Assembly: GCA_905235345.1 (NCBI GenBank)
Contig: CAJOLO010000074.1
Span: 1-8,988 of the forward strand
Reading direction: 5' to 3'
Length of the DNA stretch: 8,988 bases
Origin: an uncultured Lachnospiraceae bacterium
GTDB taxonomy: Bacteria > Bacillota > Clostridia > Lachnospirales > Lachnospiraceae
In this document: positions 7,001-8,988 of the stretch, piece after piece
Layout: each line of letters opens with the position of its first letter
How positions within the stretch are numbered: the first letter of the stretch is position 1
Notes under the pieces: generated by a model
What the model was told of the DNA's origin: nothing
Databases searched by the model: none
The model's input: only the letters and a program-made list of their open reading frames with translations
Translations under genes and position numbers: made by a program

Positions 7001-8988
7001 TCGTCTCCAGCTCTTCCACCGTTCCCTCAGTTCCGGTGGAGCTCTTTATCAGTTCAATAATATCTTTAACTGCCTTTGCTATGGTACCATGAAGATCGTC
7101 GTTACCTACACCTTTCACTCCACTAAGGGACATCTTCTCAAAAACAGACGCAATAATATCGGCCTTATCCTCTTTTATAAGAGTCGCAATAGCTTTCTTA
7201 TTCTGTAATAAGACTGTACGCATGTACTCTTCAGGATTATCGGCATTCTTATCCATAATAAGGGTGTCTGTAGAGTAAATGAAATCAGCAAGCAGATTCT
7301 TAACATCCTTTTCCTCGCGACTCCAATCATTATCGAGCTTATCAGACATCACCTCATACATAGATACATGAGAATTAATCTCTTCCTGTCTCACTGCATC
7401 AAGCTCCATAAGTTCAGTCAGCTCGATACCATTGATCATATCCTGATCTGCTTTACTGTTACTCATTAATTTCTTTATATCATCAACGGTCTTCTCTCCT
7501 CTTATAAGCTGTTCAGCATAGGTTATCATGGTCGTTCTTCGGATATTGGTAAAAGCGTCACCCTGAACACCCAGCTTTGAGCTTAAAAACTTAATAAGAT
7601 TTGCCCTGATTCTCATATGTTCGCCGGAAGTCATATTGCCGGTAGCACCTTTATATTCATCCATCAAAGCTTCTACGGCTTTATCTCCAAAGATATCCGA
7701 GTGAGCCATCATCTCACGCTCAATCTGACTGCACATGAGTAATGCATTTTTGTTAAGCGGTATCTGATCATGATTATCGAGCACATATAGTCTGTTGTTA
7801 GCTTTTTGGAGAATCTCTATATCTTTTCCAAGTACATTTATTTTCTCAATCTGTACTTTTCCCGGTTTAAACTTTCCTAAAGCCTTACGAAGAGCAAGAA
7901 CCTTTGCTGCCTCCACTTTCTTATCCTTTGCTTTTAATCCCGGTTTTGAATATGCGTTGGAAAAACTGTAGTCTGTCTCAAAAACAGTTCTTGCATATGC
8001 AGCCGTATCGCTAAAAGACGTACCATCCATAGCATTCTTTTTAATCTTTACTTCACGTATAGCACGTTTGCGCTTAATATCATTCTCCTTATCAGCAGAC
8101 ATGTGAAGGATGTCGCCAATCGTTCCTTTCAGCTTTTTCGGATCCTGCAGATAGATAGTAAGGATATCGCGCTCAAAGGCAAGACTGTCCCATGCAGCCT
8201 GTACTTTTTCATATCGCTTATTCTTTTTCTTAGTATCAAGATAATCCTTAAGACTCTTTAAAGCAATTTCATAATAGGCTGCGATATCACCCACAGTCTC
8301 AATGGTTGCAGGTTCATTTTTCATATCCTCAAGGGCAATGGAAAGCTTAACCACATCAATCTTGACATTCTTCATCTCAGGCGAATCCTTCTTTGAATGC
8401 TCGTTGACAAGAAGCTGAGATATGTCTCTTGCCCTCTTAAATTTCAAAGCATTGACATCGATATCCTCTTTCTTGATATTACCGGTAAGCTTGTCGTTCT
8501 CATACATGTCAAGCACTTTATCTATCTCGTCAATCTCTGCCTCAGCTTTTTTAACATCACCCTGACGAATCATATCCGCATGCTCTTCATTATTTTTATC
8601 AAAATCATTAAGATCAGCTACCATGCGGTCCTGTCTTTGCTTTAAATTTTTGAGATCATCTGCTGTATATTCATGATCCGGCATAGACTTTTTCTTTGCT
8701 TTTTTCTTACTGTCCTTCTTTTGTTCCTTATGCCCTTCTTCCTGCTTGTTGACACTTACTTTCTCATCATATTCTTTGTCAAAGAGATCATCCTCCGTCG
8801 GAACATCTCCCATATCACGCACTACCATTTCCCCTTCATCATCAAGCGTGAATCCGCCCGCCATCGCGTAGTCCGCATCCGCTCTGTCGGCGATGCCGTA
8901 ATCCTTGAAACCGATGCCCTTCATCACATCCTTCACATCATTATAGATTGCTTTGCTCCATCTTCTTGTTCTTTTATATACGCCTGAC
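4056..8988 (-). CDS. Giant soluble protein with embedded ABC1/UbiB-like atypical kinase domain, N-terminus outside window
   Basis: At least 1643 residues, open at the right edge. Numbering here starts at the GTG at 8936-8934, but 17 further in-frame codons without a stop reach the window end and no Shine-Dalgarno precedes that GTG, so the real start lies beyond. Residues 1-90 are acidic, then lysine-rich (KKDSKKKAKKK at 73-83). About 90-810 is charged, helix-rich and without membrane segments. About 815-1235 is a UbiB/AarF/COQ8-type kinase fold with nucleotide-binding and catalytic residues kept. About 1235-1626 is again helical, with possible coiled coil. No signal peptide can be judged, as the N-terminus is missing; nothing resembles the C-terminal membrane anchors of UbiB. 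Usual bacterial UbiB proteins are about 500-560 residues, so this is a large fusion. The known family role is quinone biosynthesis support and ATPase/kinase activity; the substrate here is unknown. A small frame and a WYL regulator follow closely. G+C is lower than in clpB and the transporter. Confidence 0.93.
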   Translation of the reverse strand, partial: SGVYKRTRRWSKAIYNDVKDVMKGIGFKDYGIADRADADYAMAGGFTLDDEGEMVVRDMGDVPTEDDLFDKEYDEKVSVNKQEEGHKEQKKDSKKKAKKKSMPDHEYTADDLKNLKQRQDRMVADLNDFDKNNEEHADMIRQGDVKKAEAEIDEIDKVLDMYENDKLTGNIKKEDIDVNALKFKRARDISQLLVNEHSKKDSPEMKNVKIDVVKLSIALEDMKNEPATIETVGDIAAYYEIALKSLKDYLDTKKKNKRYEKVQAAWDSLAFERDILTIYLQDPKKLKGTIGDILHMSADKENDIKRKRAIREVKIKKNAMDGTSFSDTAAYARTVFETDYSFSNAYSKPGLKAKDKKVEAAKVLALRKALGKFKPGKVQIEKINVLGKDIEILQKANNRLYVLDNHDQIPLNKNALLMCSQIEREMMAHSDIFGDKAVEALMDEYKGATGNMTSGEHMRIRANLIKFLSSKLGVQGDAFTNIRRTTMITYAEQLIRGEKTVDDIKKLMSNSKADQDMINGIELTELMELDAVRQEEINSHVSMYEVMSDKLDNDWSREEKDVKNLLADFIYSTDTLIMDKNADNPEEYMRTVLLQNKKAIATLIKEDKADIIASVFEKMSLSGVKGVGNDDLHGTIAKAVKDIIELIKSSTGTEGTVEELETKIDTYLNNTKDKDLTNKLKAANIEMEQAINKSCDILQENVNQIVDLMFEKTEKGKDETLQDIIKGAAKGEEGQGKFTRQVLTNYFSKMSIIDKRSMLSSVIRSSRKVEESIYSDKELYDEIRSRRLAAYPSLLNKREEFDLKYLSMDEKAQIKDYREKKRKLKVGANYFGGLIMGAGPLFQKMMQGLPEEELPEEVRMALADVKSNLAPIPARVVKSQFNAMIEKSHGMITKIEVLKNLGAATVGQTFRCKMYGPTLPEEGKNVVIKLLRADVQNRMKRESEVMLDCAKATDEGMYETYQGQLGIYEKELDFGIEAENIKAGEIYNGRFGDVESEKINGIIDPTVNTLVLEEAPGSTLVDILLDAQKVRKDVRYDLAVKGKKNGKEHIYDYIKFDHKDLDKVIAGKNKLLDKVSDLIKKRDVLANMCNVWIEEALFKSGYYHADLHAGNMLINDSKLTMIDFGNAVKFDENQQTSITQMMTAAAAGNTDLFFSAFNLLLDLKDEKFAEFYNDKKQEEVKAAFNKILNMGNDEETGERISAALIRAQELGVKLPPAIYNFSQGQLRLQKSINDINNMISGIKADIAWIESMQDRQNDADAVSAVQNRVIRTQRSDMDVVFKNYLDIFELVNKEEFVKGLLDNTKKEANLEKGIAEVDKRKEFNDKVLGQLYNFDENIFGEGETNIEQIQGFRTVWEEYKAKWKDKVGTKEQIKEAQIVAAEMLPLNANSPVFDLFGGSQYLMSIMTAMENFDEVKVNEVLSVYDEMIPAARKLEQKVKELYKLQDKKKLTEEKKQILTDDIYELYNKIQLNRLKNNPISTAFKAYLLNFKDSKTVSLYLEGMFNEKTMTKVEEDGKTKEVAWGELFKQKYQSYIATYSEYQDPNNTAIKSDASPEIKSEIDKKQDELVKIHTEIATIQLKKFYDGFYSRRPEIKSYDFSKVMKDVVKANWFNFAFKKVGVGNLASLAGVNITEIFKALTKDD
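5232..6494 (-). other. ABC1/UbiB-like kinase domain within the giant protein
   Basis: Residues about 815-1235, numbered from the GTG at 8936, carry the family's motifs in order. The region GPLFQKMMQ-GLPEEELPEE corresponds to the KxGQ segment and the following LPEE stretch (K827, Q830). GAATVGQ (885-891) corresponds to the alanine-rich nucleotide loop. VVIKLLR has the beta-3 lysine K912. KELDFGIEAEN has the ExD pair E954/D956 and E960, with the same spacing as E405/D407/E411 of human COQ8A. YYHADLHAGN has D1089 and N1094. IDFG has the metal-binding D1106. GVKLPP with the following helix (from about 1194) matches the conserved tail of the domain. All ATP- and metal-binding residues are present, so nucleotide binding is expected. 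The glycine of KxGQ is replaced by methionine. Confidence 0.85.

Overview
The window reads as a chromosomal segment of a Gram-positive anaerobe of the Clostridia, most likely Lachnospiraceae. The basis is a clpB behind an HrcA-type CIRCE operator, strong purine-rich ribosome binding sites, a MepA-like MATE transporter and a hairpin block of the IS200/IS605 kind common in that group. Lineage is inferred from gene style only; no rRNA or other marker is present.

All supported genes lie on the minus strand, so the transcriptional order runs from right to left. From 8988 down to 4056 there is one giant open frame of at least 1643 codons. It is open at the window edge, so its N-terminus is missing, and it carries an ABC1/UbiB (AarF/COQ8)-type atypical kinase domain between two long, soluble, charged helical regions. 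A 27-codon frame (4063-3980) overlaps the giant's stop and the start of the next gene, a GTG-initiated HTH-WYL transcriptional regulator (3990-3007). The giant, the small frame and the regulator overlap end to end and probably form one transcription unit. After a 149-base spacer with phased CAGAC repeats comes a MATE-family efflux transporter (2857-1511).

The transporter's stop codon and last residues lie inside a short two-hairpin block (about 1447-1522) that resembles a solo end of an IS200/IS605-TnpB element. Its second hairpin may also terminate the transporter transcript. Then comes the clpB regulatory region: a CIRCE inverted repeat (1329-1355) overlapping a TTGACA/17/TATCTT promoter, a leader of about 75 bases and a strong ribosome binding site. 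The first 410 codons of clpB follow (1230-1), running off the left edge. The 280 bases between clpB and the transporter hold nothing else that I can recognise.

clpB is ordinary heat-shock housekeeping and the transporter is ordinary accessory efflux. The part worth attention is the giant UbiB-like kinase protein with its downstream WYL regulator. Hand counts on a few sampled lines give about 35-37% G+C in the giant gene against about 47-53% in clpB and the transporter, which suggests a different origin. No function is known to me for this giant protein; the kinase-fold assignment rests on a colinear set of family motifs.
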